Of a DNA stretch of 64,000 nt, positions 8,071-18,251 are shown piece by piece (the first letter of the stretch is position 1; each line of letters opens with the position of its first letter). The translations under genes and the position numbers were made by a program. The notes beneath the pieces are model-generated. The model made no database searches and was not told the origin of the DNA. It saw nothing but the letters and a program-made list of their open reading frames with translations. Source of the stretch: Azophilus sp965220425 (lineage in GTDB: Bacteria > Pseudomonadota > Gammaproteobacteria > Pseudomonadales > Azotimanducaceae). The DNA is taken from NCBI GenBank assembly GCA_965220425.1, contig OZ244830.1:1116001-1180000 (forward strand), read 5' to 3'.

Positions 8071-10935
8071 ATGATCCTGCAACTGCCGAGGATGAGCGCG
8101 CTGGCGCTCGGCACGTTTTTCCTGGTTGCCTGTGGCGGCTCGTCGGACAATGCTTCGCCCGGGGCTGTCGTGGTTGTCCAGGAGGTGCAGAGGGACCCGC
8201 CGCCTCCGCCGTCACCGGATCCTGACCCCGATCCGGAACCCGGGCCCGGAGACGGTACAACGACGGCCAGCGTTATTCCCGCAGGCCTCCAATCCGTCAT
8301 AACCGATTCCGGCGATACCGCCGGCGCGGGCTTCGGCAACAAGCCGATCTACGCCATCGATGTTGCCCAACTGATCGACGGCCGGCTCGATCCCACCGGC
8401 CTGTTGCTGGGCAACGACTTCATCTTCCAGATCTCGGGCGGCGCACTGCGCGTCACTCCCCCGGAGAGCGGTGGCTGCGAACTGGATATGGCGCCGGGCG
8501 CGGTGCTGGCCGGCGGCGGCTCCGAAGATTTCCTGGTCGTCGAGCGGGGCTGCATGCTGATGGCCGATGGTTCCGGCGGCGACGGAATCCTGGATCGGCC
8601 CATCGTCTTCACCGCGCGGGCCGAAGTGGACGGCGACGCGGAAAACAGCGACCGCGGCCTCTGGGGCGGCCTGGTCATCAACGGTTACGCGCCGATTAAC
8701 CACTGCCCCGAGGGCGCGGCAGGCGGTACGGACGACTGCACCAAGGAAGGCGAAGCCAATTCCGGGCTGTTCGGCGGTTCCGATGCCAACGACAACTCCG
8801 GCGTTCTCAAGTATGTGAGCGTGCGTTTCGCCGGTTCCAATGTAGACCCGGAGAACCAACTGAACGGTATTGCCTTCCAGGCTGTCGGCGATGCCACCGA
8901 GGTCGATTACATCCAGGTACACAACAACCTGGATGACGGTATGGAGTTCTTCGGCGGCACCGTGAACGCCAGGCACGTGGTGCTCACCGGCAACGCCGAC
9001 GACTCGCTGGACTGGACGGACGGCTGGACCGGCCGCATCCAGTATCTCTACATCGAACAGACCGACTCGGCGGACAACGCCATCGAGGCGGACAACCGGG
9101 AAGGCGATGAAGGCGCCATGCCCCGGTCGAATCCCACCATCGCCAACCTGTCGGTGCTGGGCAATCCCGGCGAGAATGCCTTGCGCCTGCGGCGCGGGAC
9201 CGGCCTGGCGCTGCGCAACAGCTTCGTTGACGGGTCCGCCACCTGTATCCGCGTGGACGGCTCGAGCCGCGACCTCCTGGGCAGCGACCTCACCGTCGAA
9301 GGCGTGAGCTTCGCCTGCGCGGAAACGCACGGGAACGACAGCGACGGGGCCGTGGCGGCCTTCCTCGGCGGCGCCACGAACGTATCGCAGAACGGCGATG
9401 CGGTGGACCCGGTGAGTATCCACGACACGTTCTTCGACAACACCGATTTCATCGGCGCGTTCGGCAGCGAGGACTGGTCGGCCGGATGGACTTACGCCGG
9501 CTCCGTCAGCTTTGCCGGGCAGCCGAAGTCCGGCTGCCCGCAAGGCGCCTCCGTGTCCACGCGCGACCTGGGCGGCATGCGGCTCTGCCGGTTGAGCGGC
9601 GCGGTCACCGAGGATGTGCTGCTCACCGGCAACAACCTCTTCGACGCCACCGACTTCATCGGCGCGGCCGGAAATGCCGACGAGGATTGGACCCATGGTT
9701 GGGCGGCCGGCATGCCCGGAACGGCTACCGATTCCGAATGTCCGGACGGCACCACGCAACTCGACGAAGACGATTGGGTCGGCGGCCGACGTACCTGCCG
9801 GATGGCGGGCACGATCACCGGCGACCTGACGTTGACCCGTTCCAACTACTACCTGCTGGACGGCAAGGTCACCATCGGTGGCGACAACCGGGATTCGGCG
9901 GTACTCAATATCGAGTCGGGTACGACGATCATCGGTGACGACGCGGAAGATTTCCTGGTCGTCTCCCGGGGTTCGCGCATCGAGGCGAACGGTACGCGGC
10001 ACTCGCCGATCACCATGACCGCGGCCGATGACGTGACCGGCAACGTTGCGAATCCGGCCGGCGCCAAGGGCCTGTGGGGCGGGCTGGCGATCAACGGCAA
10101 TGCGCCGATCAACGACTGTCCGGAAGGCGCCCGGGGCGGCACAACGGATTGCGCCAAGGAAGGCGAAGCCAATTCCGGCCTCTTCGGCGGCGACGATGCG
10201 AACGACTCGAGCGGCACGCTGCACTACCTGGTGGTGAAGTACGCCGGCTCCAACGTCGACCCGGAGAACCAGTTGAACGGCATCGCCTTCCAGGGCGTCG
10301 GCGACGGCACGGTGGTGGACTACATCCAGGTCTACAACAATCTCGATGACGGCGTGGAGTTCTTCGGCGGCACCGTGAACGCCAGCCACGTGGTACTGGT
10401 GGGGAACGCCGACGACAGCCTCGACTGGACGGGTGGCTGGGTCGGGAGCATCCGGTATCTGCACATCCTGCAGCCGGAAACGGGTTCCGCCGACAACATG
10501 ATCGAGGCCGACAACCGGGAGGGAGACGAGGACGCAACGCCCATCTCGGAGCCCTGCATCGCCAACATGACCATGCAGGGACGTTCCGGCAAGCGGGCCA
10601 TCCGGCTGCGGCGGGGTACCGGGCTGCACCTGTACAACTCCGAAGTCTCCGGTTCCGCTACCTGCCTCTGGGTACAGGGCGATTCGCTCAACCACCTGGG
10701 TACGCGCATCCGCTTCTCGGGCGTGGGCCTCGGCTGCGCGACGGTCAACGAGGGCGATGACGAACCGGCGGTACGGGCCTTCCTCGATGGCTCCACCAAC
10801 GTCACCCGGGACGACTCCACGCCGAACCCGGTGGCGCCGCCGGCCGCGAATTGCGATGACGACGACGGCAGTTCCATCATCGGCTCGGACATCGCCAACT
10901 GGGGATCCGGCTGGACGGTAGGGCTGGACAACTGA
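8071..10935 (+). CDS. Surface lipoprotein with duplicated beta-helix-like domain
   Basis: A 954-residue exported protein. The start at ATG 8071 follows GGGAG and gives a lipoprotein signal ending LVAC, Cys21. A Pro/Asp-rich linker (PDPDPDPEPGPG) follows. The rest contains two homologous blocks of about 300 residues, each with GLWGGL-ING-APIN-CPEG, EGEANSGLFGG, AGSNVDPENQLNGIAFQ and NADDSLDWT motifs, typical of right-handed beta-helix proteins encoded beside TonB receptors; a smaller repeat unit lies between them. The receptor gene begins 81 bases downstream on the same strand, so the pair probably acts together on the outer membrane: capture lipoprotein plus transporter. The upstream Pho box suggests a phosphorus-containing substrate. 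Substrate unknown. Confidence 0.85.
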   Translation: MILQLPRMSALALGTFFLVACGGSSDNASPGAVVVVQEVQRDPPPPPSPDPDPDPEPGPGDGTTTASVIPAGLQSVITDSGDTAGAGFGNKPIYAIDVAQLIDGRLDPTGLLLGNDFIFQISGGALRVTPPESGGCELDMAPGAVLAGGGSEDFLVVERGCMLMADGSGGDGILDRPIVFTARAEVDGDAENSDRGLWGGLVINGYAPINHCPEGAAGGTDDCTKEGEANSGLFGGSDANDNSGVLKYVSVRFAGSNVDPENQLNGIAFQAVGDATEVDYIQVHNNLDDGMEFFGGTVNARHVVLTGNADDSLDWTDGWTGRIQYLYIEQTDSADNAIEADNREGDEGAMPRSNPTIANLSVLGNPGENALRLRRGTGLALRNSFVDGSATCIRVDGSSRDLLGSDLTVEGVSFACAETHGNDSDGAVAAFLGGATNVSQNGDAVDPVSIHDTFFDNTDFIGAFGSEDWSAGWTYAGSVSFAGQPKSGCPQGASVSTRDLGGMRLCRLSGAVTEDVLLTGNNLFDATDFIGAAGNADEDWTHGWAAGMPGTATDSECPDGTTQLDEDDWVGGRRTCRMAGTITGDLTLTRSNYYLLDGKVTIGGDNRDSAVLNIESGTTIIGDDAEDFLVVSRGSRIEANGTRHSPITMTAADDVTGNVANPAGAKGLWGGLAINGNAPINDCPEGARGGTTDCAKEGEANSGLFGGDDANDSSGTLHYLVVKYAGSNVDPENQLNGIAFQGVGDGTVVDYIQVYNNLDDGVEFFGGTVNASHVVLVGNADDSLDWTGGWVGSIRYLHILQPETGSADNMIEADNREGDEDATPISEPCIANMTMQGRSGKRAIRLRRGTGLHLYNSEVSGSATCLWVQGDSLNHLGTRIRFSGVGLGCATVNEGDDEPAVRAFLDGSTNVTRDDSTPNPVAPPAANCDDDDGSSIIGSDIANWGSGWTVGLDN

Positions 10936-11016
10936 GAAAGGCGAGGGAACATCGTCGGGCGCGCATGGCGGGCCCGGCGACGGTCGCGTTGAAGCATCGG
11001 GTGATCGGGTGAGCGC

Positions 11017-13746
11017 ATGCATCGAAGTTTGACAACAATTCCGCCAGCGATACTGGCGTTGGGGCTGCTGGCAGCCGGGGGAGGTGCGGCCGCTGAGGAA
11101 GCGACCGCCCAGGAGCCGGCCACCCTGGAGTCGGCCGCCTTGCAGGCGGCGGTGGAAGAAGCGCAGACGACCCTTATCGTCAACGCCGGCCGGCCCGTCG
11201 AAGAAATGGTTGTCCTCGGCCGGTTCATTCCGGATGAGAAGCGCACGACCTCCGAGGTGTCCAATGTCCTGGACTCCGAGGGGCTGTCCCTGCTGACGGA
11301 TACCAGCGTTGGCGATGCGCTATCCCGGGTGACGGGCCTTAGCCTGGTGAGCGGCAAGTATGTCTACGTGCGCGGCCTGGGGGAGCGCTATTCGTCGACG
11401 CTGCTTGACGGCGCGCGCATCTCCTCCCCGGTACCGTTCCAGAAAACGGCGCCGCTCGATATCGTGCCGAACAGCATCGTGCGCAACCTGCTGGTGCAGA
11501 AGACTTTCTCCCCGGAGTATCCGGGCGACTTCAGTGGCGGCGTGGTGACGATCCGCACCAGGGCGACGCCCGAGGAAAACTATATTTCGGCCAAGGTGCA
11601 GATCGGCGGCAACTCCGAGACCACCGGCGGCGACGGCCTGTCCTACCACGGCGGCGGTGACGACAACTGGGGCTTCGACGACGGCACCCGCAATATCCCC
11701 GACAACATCAAGCTGATCTCGAGCGAACAGTTCGAGGATACGCCCTGGCCGGAAAGCGCCGGGCTTGGCGCCAGCTTCTTCAACCTCTGGCACATCCGGG
11801 AGAAGGACAGGCTCAAGCCCAACTACACCGGCGACGGCGAAGTGGGCTACCGGTACGACTTCGACAACGGCGTCTCCGTGGGCGGGCTCGCGGCCGGCAA
11901 GTACAGCAACGACTACAACAACCGGGACAAGGACTACCTGCGCTACGAGTTCACGGGTGTCGACGGGGGCAGCACCCAGACCGTGGATTACCGGCAGTTC
12001 ACCACGCGCCAGACCATCGACTGGAGCGGCTTTCTGAACCTCGGCATCGAGTTCGACAACAATCATTCGATACAGCTTTCCCAGGTGATCCTGCGCCAGA
12101 CCGACGACGAGACGCAGCAGTTCCGGGGGTTCTCCAGCGAGGACGACGTCACCACCGGCACCCGGGTGGTGAGCTACCGGCTGCAATGGACGGAGAACTA
12201 TATCCGTTCTACCCAACTCAAGGGCGAGCACTACTTCGATATCGGCGGGTTCGACCAGCTTTCCGTCAACTGGCGGGCGATCGACGGCGCCGCCACCCGG
12301 GACGCTCCGGATACCCGCACCTATACCTACGCCGACAATTCCGACGGGCTCGAAGCAGTGGTCACGCCCAACCGGCAGGCCGCCGGCGACTTGCGCGATG
12401 TGTTCCAGGCGCCCGACCGGGTCTTCTCGAAGCTCCGGGACGAGATCGAGGAGTACGGTGTCGACATCAGCCTTCCCGTGATGCTCGGCGGCGTGGAAAT
12501 GGACATCAAGGCCGGCTGGTCCGACTATCGGCGCGTTCGCGACAACCGCGCCCGTTTCTTCCGCTTCGATATCACGCCACAGGCGCCGGACTACGTAGCG
12601 CTCATGACGCCGGAACAACTGTTCGGGCTCGACAACTGGGGCAAGGGCTATCTCGATGCGCGCGACTTCTCGGCGGGCGCGGCCAACGCTGCCGGCATCT
12701 TCCCCTTCGCCTCGTCGGGCGAGGAAACCGGTTCGTTCTACGGGGGAATCGATGCCCAGCTCACGCCGCGCATCCGGGCGGCGGTGGGCGTACGCTACGA
12801 GGATACGACCCTGTCCGCGGACGCTTTCGGCGGCAACACCGAAGAAGGCACGGATAACGCGGTAAGCCAGGACTACAAAGACACCCTGCCGGCCGCTTCG
12901 CTGACCTTCGAGTTCGTCAACGACCTGCAGCTCAGGCTCGCCTATTCGAAGACGGTGAACCGGCCGAGCCTGCTGGAGATCACGGGCACCACGATCCGCA
13001 ACCCGGAAGACTCCAACCTGTATCGCGGCAACGTCTTTCTCGAGCCCGCCAGGCTCGACAACTTCGATGCCCGCCTCGAATGGTATTTCGGCGCCGGCGA
13101 CAGCCTGTCGGTGGGCGTGTTCAGAAAGGAGTTCGACAACCCCATCGAGATCGGCAAGGTACAGGCGCAGAACGACATCTACACCTGGTTCAACGGCGAG
13201 GAAGCGACGCTCGAAGGTGTGGAATTCGAACTGCGCAAGGATCTTCCGTTCGATGACTGGTTCGGCATGGGCGAAGCCTGGAACTATTTCACCGTGAACG
13301 CGAACTTTTCCCTCATCGACTCGAAGGTGACGCTGTTCGGCGAGGGCGAGTCGCCGGGCGACGTGCCGGTGACCGGCTCAAGGCAGATCGCACGGCTCTT
13401 CGAGAACGAGCGGGAGCTCAGCGGCCAGTCCGACCTGCTCGGCAACCTGATCCTCACCTATACCAACTACAACGCGGGCATAGAGGGGTCGTTCGCATAC
13501 AACTACACCGGCGAGCGCATCGTGCTGGTGGGCGCCGAGAACGCGCCGAACATCATCGAGGAAGCCCGGGGCCAACTCGACTTCCTGCTGCGCTACAACT
13601 TCTTCCTGTTCGATACCGACCTGGAAATCGAACTCAAGGTGAAGAACATGCTGGACAACGAGGTAGAGTGGACCCAGGGCGGCCTGCTCTACGAACGCTA
13701 CGACCCGGGCATAACCTACAGCCTCGGCCTCAAGGCGAGCATCTAG
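11017..13746 (+). CDS. TonB-dependent outer-membrane receptor
   Basis: A 909-residue receptor: signal peptide (about residues 1-26, hydrophobic core then AAAEEA), TonB-box-like EEMVVLGRF, plug domain with SVGDALSRVTGLSLVSGKYV, VRGLGERYSSTLLDG and GVVTIRT, then a long barrel rich in aromatic beta strands. It ends SLGLKASI rather than in the usual terminal Phe. It follows the beta-helix lipoprotein in the same direction and is probably cotranscribed from the Pho-box promoter. This class (plug motif YVRGLGERY, paired with a beta-helix lipoprotein) is widespread in marine proteobacteria; the substrate is not determined. Confidence 0.92.
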   Translation: MHRSLTTIPPAILALGLLAAGGGAAAEEATAQEPATLESAALQAAVEEAQTTLIVNAGRPVEEMVVLGRFIPDEKRTTSEVSNVLDSEGLSLLTDTSVGDALSRVTGLSLVSGKYVYVRGLGERYSSTLLDGARISSPVPFQKTAPLDIVPNSIVRNLLVQKTFSPEYPGDFSGGVVTIRTRATPEENYISAKVQIGGNSETTGGDGLSYHGGGDDNWGFDDGTRNIPDNIKLISSEQFEDTPWPESAGLGASFFNLWHIREKDRLKPNYTGDGEVGYRYDFDNGVSVGGLAAGKYSNDYNNRDKDYLRYEFTGVDGGSTQTVDYRQFTTRQTIDWSGFLNLGIEFDNNHSIQLSQVILRQTDDETQQFRGFSSEDDVTTGTRVVSYRLQWTENYIRSTQLKGEHYFDIGGFDQLSVNWRAIDGAATRDAPDTRTYTYADNSDGLEAVVTPNRQAAGDLRDVFQAPDRVFSKLRDEIEEYGVDISLPVMLGGVEMDIKAGWSDYRRVRDNRARFFRFDITPQAPDYVALMTPEQLFGLDNWGKGYLDARDFSAGAANAAGIFPFASSGEETGSFYGGIDAQLTPRIRAAVGVRYEDTTLSADAFGGNTEEGTDNAVSQDYKDTLPAASLTFEFVNDLQLRLAYSKTVNRPSLLEITGTTIRNPEDSNLYRGNVFLEPARLDNFDARLEWYFGAGDSLSVGVFRKEFDNPIEIGKVQAQNDIYTWFNGEEATLEGVEFELRKDLPFDDWFGMGEAWNYFTVNANFSLIDSKVTLFGEGESPGDVPVTGSRQIARLFENERELSGQSDLLGNLILTYTNYNAGIEGSFAYNYTGERIVLVGAENAPNIIEEARGQLDFLLRYNFFLFDTDLEIELKVKNMLDNEVEWTQGGLLYERYDPGITYSLGLKASI

Positions 13747-14062
13747 TTCAACCCGTCTTCCTTCAAGCGTGCCGCCTTGACCGCGAGCGTAACAATGTTG
13801 AAGTGCAACGGTTGTTCTCAGCCGGAGCCGGCAGCACTCGCTGAACTGCTTGTCGCTGCCGCCGCCAGAGAAGTGGGCCAGGAGGAATTCATCGGCCGGT
13901 TCGAGTCGCTCGCAAAGGAACGGCGTTCAGCCTGATGCAGTAGCATCGGCCCTGGCTATCGGCCATATCGCCGGATATCGGCCGATTCCCGAAAGTCCGA
14001 ATGCCGAATGCCGGGTGAGGGGTGCTACGCCAGCCGGGAGATGGCACTTGGGAACGGGGTAC
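13747..14062. other. 316-bp gap with one doubtful 46-residue reading frame
   Basis: Between the receptor and the SDR. A frame from ATG 13795 to TGA 13935 encodes 46 residues, alanine- and glutamate-rich (AELLVAAAAREVGQEEFIGR), with no clear ribosome site and no recognised family; it could be a small gene or a remnant. The rest holds short direct repeats of the type TATCGGCC around 13957-13982 and no other signal. Confidence 0.3.
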
Positions 14063-15061
14063 ATGATCGAGGGCTCTGTTCACATGCCCAGTGCGTTTGT
14101 CAAAGGCATCGCCCATATCTACCGTCTGTTCCGTCCAAAGCCGATGGCGGAACAGGTTGACATGAGTGGGCGACAGGTCGTTGTAACGGGGTCTTCGCCA
14201 GGGTCGATCGGCTACGAGACAGCCCGGGCGCTCGCGAGTTGGGGCGCGGAGGTGGTGGTCACTTGCCTGCGAGACACCTCTCTGCTCGAGGCGTCGTTGC
14301 GCCGCGACCTGGAGGAGAATGGGTACAATGCCAGCAAGGTTACCGTGCGCGGCCTCGACCTCACCGACCCGGGAAGCGTCGCCCGGTTTGCCGCCTGGTA
14401 CACCGACACCCATGACGGCCGATTGCATGTATTGATCAACAACGCCGGTGTTCACAAGGGAGTATTCGCGAGGAAAAAGATGCCCCCGCCGTCGTCCGAC
14501 GGCTTCGAGATCCACTGGCGGACGAACTATCTGGGCCCGTTTCACCTCACCAGTCTTCTCCTGCCGGCGCTGCAACGAGGCGGGCGGGAGAGTGGTGATG
14601 CCCGCATTCTCAATGTCGCCTCCCACCTGCACGAAACCGTCACGAACGAGAGCCTTTTCGCTCAGCCCCCAGGCTACGATGCCTGGGATGCCTACGGCCG
14701 CTCGAAGCTGGCCCTCGTGCATTTCGCCTTCGAGCTGCAACGGCGTTTTGCGGCGAAGCACAATCTGCAGGGCTTCGCCGTGGACCCGGGATCGGTCGCC
14801 ACCAATCTGACCCGGTTGGAAATTCCCGAGGATTCGCTGGCGGCGCCCCTGCGCAGGATCGTTCCGCGTTTGGACGCGCCATTTCTGTTTCGCCCGGAAC
14901 ATGGCGCGCAGACGGCAATTATGTGCGCGAGCTGCAGAAAGCTGCAGGGCGGCCGGTATTACGAACGCTGTGGGAGTGGCCGGGCGGCCGGGACGACCGG
15001 CGATATGGAGGTGGCGAGGCGGCTGTGGGAGCAGGCCGAGCGTTGGGTTTCGACACTGTGA
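14063..15061 (+). CDS. Short-chain dehydrogenase/reductase
   Basis: A 332-residue NAD(P)-dependent oxidoreductase of the SDR superfamily, closest in style to the retinol-dehydrogenase/protochlorophyllide-reductase-like group. Seen: nucleotide loop VVVTGSSPGSIGYETARAL (a TGxxxGxGxx variant with an extra residue), the NNAG motif after LHVLI, and the catalytic YGRSK pair. ATG 14063 was chosen because sequence before it lacks SDR character; ATG 14084 is an alternative. It is followed 82 bases later by an SRPBCC protein on the same strand. Substrate unknown. Confidence 0.88.
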   Translation: MIEGSVHMPSAFVKGIAHIYRLFRPKPMAEQVDMSGRQVVVTGSSPGSIGYETARALASWGAEVVVTCLRDTSLLEASLRRDLEENGYNASKVTVRGLDLTDPGSVARFAAWYTDTHDGRLHVLINNAGVHKGVFARKKMPPPSSDGFEIHWRTNYLGPFHLTSLLLPALQRGGRESGDARILNVASHLHETVTNESLFAQPPGYDAWDAYGRSKLALVHFAFELQRRFAAKHNLQGFAVDPGSVATNLTRLEIPEDSLAAPLRRIVPRLDAPFLFRPEHGAQTAIMCASCRKLQGGRYYERCGSGRAAGTTGDMEVARRLWEQAERWVSTL

Positions 15062-15143
15062 CAGCAGTGCGGCCAAATCGTGGTTACACTGGCTGCACGG
15101 TCGTGTTCCCATGCCGATAAGCCGGTCAAGTCAGGGAGGTACC

Positions 15144-15605
15144 GTGTTCAAACGCATACTGGAATCTTCCGAAGCACTCGAAATCGATGCTCCGGCCAAC
15201 GTGGTGTGGGATGTACTCACCGACGCGCCGGGCTACCGTGACTGGAACCCGTTCACCACGCGTCTGCAGACCGATTTTGCAGTCGATACGGCGATCTGCC
15301 TGCGTATCGCCATGGGACCCTACCGGATGAACCGGAAGGAATGGGTGCGCGCCGTCGAACCGCCGCACCGATTGGAATGGGACACCAAAGTACTGGCCCA
15401 CTTCCTACTGTATTCGAGCAAGGAACAACGCGTTGCGGCGCTCAGCGAGTCGAGTTGCAGCTACCACACCAGCGACCTGTTCAGCGGTCTGCTGACGCCG
15501 CTCGTCATGTTGCTGTTCCGGAAACTGATCGTCCGGGGATTCGACGAGACGGCGCTGGCCCTGAAACGCCGTTCTGAAGCCATCCACACGGCTTCGCGCT
15601 GCTGA
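15144..15605 (+). CDS. SRPBCC (START-like/polyketide cyclase) family protein
   Basis: A 153-residue protein of the SRPBCC fold, which binds hydrophobic ligands in a deep cavity. It opens with the family pattern EIDAPANVVWDVLTDAPGY followed by WNPF, and has HRLEWDTKV in the middle. The GTG at 15144 is preceded by AGGGAGG at good spacing, which decides this start. It ends where the chromosome gives way to the integrase-bearing island. Ligand and role unknown. Confidence 0.85.
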   Translation: MFKRILESSEALEIDAPANVVWDVLTDAPGYRDWNPFTTRLQTDFAVDTAICLRIAMGPYRMNRKEWVRAVEPPHRLEWDTKVLAHFLLYSSKEQRVAALSESSCSYHTSDLFSGLLTPLVMLLFRKLIVRGFDETALALKRRSEAIHTASRC

Positions 15606-15804
15606 CCTGTCCGGGGTCAGGTTCCCGTCTGCTGCCGGTGCCGCCCCAGGCACCAAATTTTATGATTCACGTCTTCTCAGATCGCCCCTAATCGTATCCT
15701 AAACTACTGTTTTATTTATCAAAAAACCAAACAGACCGTCTTGACAGGTGTCGCCGCTTCGCGCAGAATCTCACGCATCGTGTGGGTATGAATGTGGGTA
15801 AGAA

Positions 15805-16962
15805 GTGGCAAAACTGACGGCTTCGGCGGTTCGAAGGGCTCTGGTTTCCGGTCGATATGGCGATGGCGACACGCTTTATCTCAATGTCACGCCGACCGGA
15901 ACAAAGTCGTGGATTCAACGGATCGTGATCGATGGACGCCGCCACGACATCGGTCTCGGCCCCTACCCGTTGATCTCGCTCGCACACGCCCGCGAACGCG
16001 CCATGGAAAATCGACTGGCGATTGCCAATGGCCGCAACCCGCTGGCCGAGAAGCGGCGAACGCGGATACCCACCTTCCGCAAGGCCGCCGAGGCGACGTT
16101 CCAGGCCAATCTCCCGCGCTGGCGCGACGGCAAGACGGCGAGGAACTGGATGCAAGGCATGGAGAAGCGGGCGTTCCCAGTCATCGGCGACATGCGCGTC
16201 GATCGCATCGGGCGGGAGGATGTCCTACGAATCTTGAAGCCTGTCTGGACCACGCATCCCGAAGTGGCTCGGAAGCTCCGCCAGCGCATCCGGGCGACGT
16301 TGCAGTGGTGCCAAGCGCACGGGCACGTCGATCAGAACGTCGCTGGCGAGGCAATCAACGGTGCCCTCCCCGTCATGTCCAGCGTCCGAAAGCATCATCG
16401 GGCACTGCCGTACGCGGCCGTTCCCACGGCCCTTCGCGATGTTCGCGCCTGTAGAGCATCCGACAGTGCAAGGCTCTGCCTGGAGTTCCTCGTGCTGACT
16501 GCGACCTGTAGCGGCGAGGTCCGCGGCGCGCTTTGGGAGGAGTTCGACCTCGCCCAGCAGCAATGGTGCATCGCGGCCACGCGGACGAAAGCCAACGCCA
16601 AGCACGTTGTGCCCCTCAACCGACCGGCGATGGACCTGCTCGGACGTGCACGACTGCTCTCCAGAGGTCCGCTGGCATTCCCATCGCCAAGAAACGCTCA
16701 AAAGCCGCTGAGCGACATGACCCTAATGAAGGTGCTGCACACCGTGGGCCTCGCCGACAGAACGACGGTCCACGGTTTCCGCAGCTCCTTTCGTACCTGG
16801 GCCAGCGAGCAAACCGATGCCGACCATGCGGTCATGGAATTGTGCCTATCCCACACCGTGGGGACTGCCGTCGAAAGGGCATACGCGCGTAGTGACCTTC
16901 TTGAGAAGCGCCGTTCGCTAATGGAACAGTGGGGCGCTCACTGCACAGCCACTCTGGACTAG
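15805..16962 (+). CDS. P4-type tyrosine integrase, probably catalytically defective
   Basis: A 385-residue tyrosine recombinase with the N-terminal arm-binding DUF4102-like domain (LYLNVTPTGTKSWIQR, LGPYPLISLAHARE), a SAM-like core-binding domain and the C-terminal catalytic domain. Catalytic positions seen: His323 and Arg326 (HGFRSSFRTWA), His350 (LSHTVG) and Tyr360 (RAYARSD). The first catalytic Arg, which sits in the TxRSGEVRGA box of the family, is Cys235 here (codon TGT at 16507-16509, one C-to-T step from CGT). GTG 15805 is used as start. Island integration would have been its job; the substitution suggests the island is now fixed. Confidence 0.85.
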   Translation: MAKLTASAVRRALVSGRYGDGDTLYLNVTPTGTKSWIQRIVIDGRRHDIGLGPYPLISLAHARERAMENRLAIANGRNPLAEKRRTRIPTFRKAAEATFQANLPRWRDGKTARNWMQGMEKRAFPVIGDMRVDRIGREDVLRILKPVWTTHPEVARKLRQRIRATLQWCQAHGHVDQNVAGEAINGALPVMSSVRKHHRALPYAAVPTALRDVRACRASDSARLCLEFLVLTATCSGEVRGALWEEFDLAQQQWCIAATRTKANAKHVVPLNRPAMDLLGRARLLSRGPLAFPSPRNAQKPLSDMTLMKVLHTVGLADRTTVHGFRSSFRTWASEQTDADHAVMELCLSHTVGTAVERAYARSDLLEKRRSLMEQWGAHCTATLD

Positions 16963-17102
16963 CCGCCCCAACTCACTCGGTCCAAGCAGCGCTTGGCCGC
17001 TGGTCGGTCGCGGACGATTCGCAGTGGGTAGTTCGGGGCTATGGATGTGTGTACAGTGAGGTCGCCTTGGTTTCCGGAGAGAAGTCAAATGCGGAGAAGT
17101 CG

Positions 17103-18251
17103 GTGAATCTCGAAGAGCAACTGACAGATGCGATGCGGCGCCTACGCGGTGGTCGATTGCGGCACGAGGCGCAAGTCAAACAGTCGGTGATCCTGCCGAT
17201 TCTGCGTGCCCTCGGGTGGAATACCGATGACCCCGAGTAGTTGAGCGCGGAGTATCAGGTTGGGAACGGCAGGGTGGACTATGCGCTGCTCCATTACGAC
17301 CAACCGCAAGTGTTCATTGAAGCGAAGCCGATCGGTGGCGCCGGAGACCGAAAAGCCCGGGAACAGCTCTTTGGCTACGCGGCGAATCGGGGTATCCCCA
17401 TACTTTTGTTGACAGACGGCCTGCGGTGGGACTTTTATTTCGGTACAGGACCGGGAGTTTGGGAAGAGCGGTGCTTTCGCCGACTTACTTTGGACGACGA
17501 CGGGAACGTGTCTGATTTGGCGGAATTCCTGACGGGGCATTTAGGCATGGAAGCGGTCGTTTCCGGCAAAGCGCGCCGTAGTGCAGATGGGCTTTTGGCG
17601 GAGACTCAAGCACTTGAACGCGCGAAGCGAACGTTGCCAGATGTCTGGCACACACTGTTGGGCGAGCCACATCCGCAACTGCGCGACCTGCTTGCGGACA
17701 CTGTCCAGGCAAGGTGTGGTGTCGAGCCTCGTGCAGACGACGTGGGTTCATTCTTGAAGGACGCAGCTATGGGATTGCGGCAGTGGCATCCCTCGGATGC
17801 CACAATCGGAGTCCATGGCTCCGAGATGGCGGGGCCGACCGCCAACGTAAGGCGCGAAGGCGCAGACGAGGAACATCGCGAATCGTCTGGCCCAGGTGAA
17901 GAGCCAATGACCGCACCACCTGCTTCTGAGGTACGTGCTAAGGATCCGAGGTCACGCCAAGGTCTCAAGACGCCATCGCGGGACTTTAGGCGCCCGATTC
18001 TCCAGGTGCTTATCGAGATGGGTGGTCGCGGTGAACGAAAGCAAGTCCTCGAACAGGTGGGGGCGGTGATGGCTTCGCGGCTTCGAGACTACGATAGAGA
18101 AACGCTTAAGGACGGCTCGCTTCGCTGGAAGAAGACCGCAGAGTTCCAGTGTACGGAGATGCGAAAGGTCAGGCTGTTGAAATCCGGTTCTAGGAAGGGC
18201 CTGTGGGAGATTTCGGATCAGGGGCGCGCGTACTGGAAGGAGCAGCGATGA
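17103..18251 (+). pseudogene. PD-ExK restriction-type nuclease with Mrr-like winged helix, interrupted by TAG
   Basis: The frame runs from GTG 17103 (MNLEEQLTDAMRRLRGG) to TGA 18251 but is cut by one in-frame TAG at 17238-17240, just before the nuclease core. The first part and the core (GRVDYALLHYDQPQVFIEAK, giving the Asp and ExK metal ligands) resemble type I restriction HsdR N-terminal nucleases. The last 90 residues (PILQVLIEMGGRGERKQVLE onward) resemble the Mrr N-terminal winged helix. Apart from the TAG the frame is clean over 380 codons, so the mutation is probably recent. It overlaps the next ATG by ATGA, so it headed an operon. Start uncertain. Confidence 0.7.

Noticed and set aside
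8212..11022. Very long open frame on the minus strand opposite the beta-helix lipoprotein
   Set aside because: Antisense shadow of a GC-rich gene: low-complexity Val/Ala/Gly/Arg composition, no family motifs, while the plus strand has a signal peptide and clear domain repeats.
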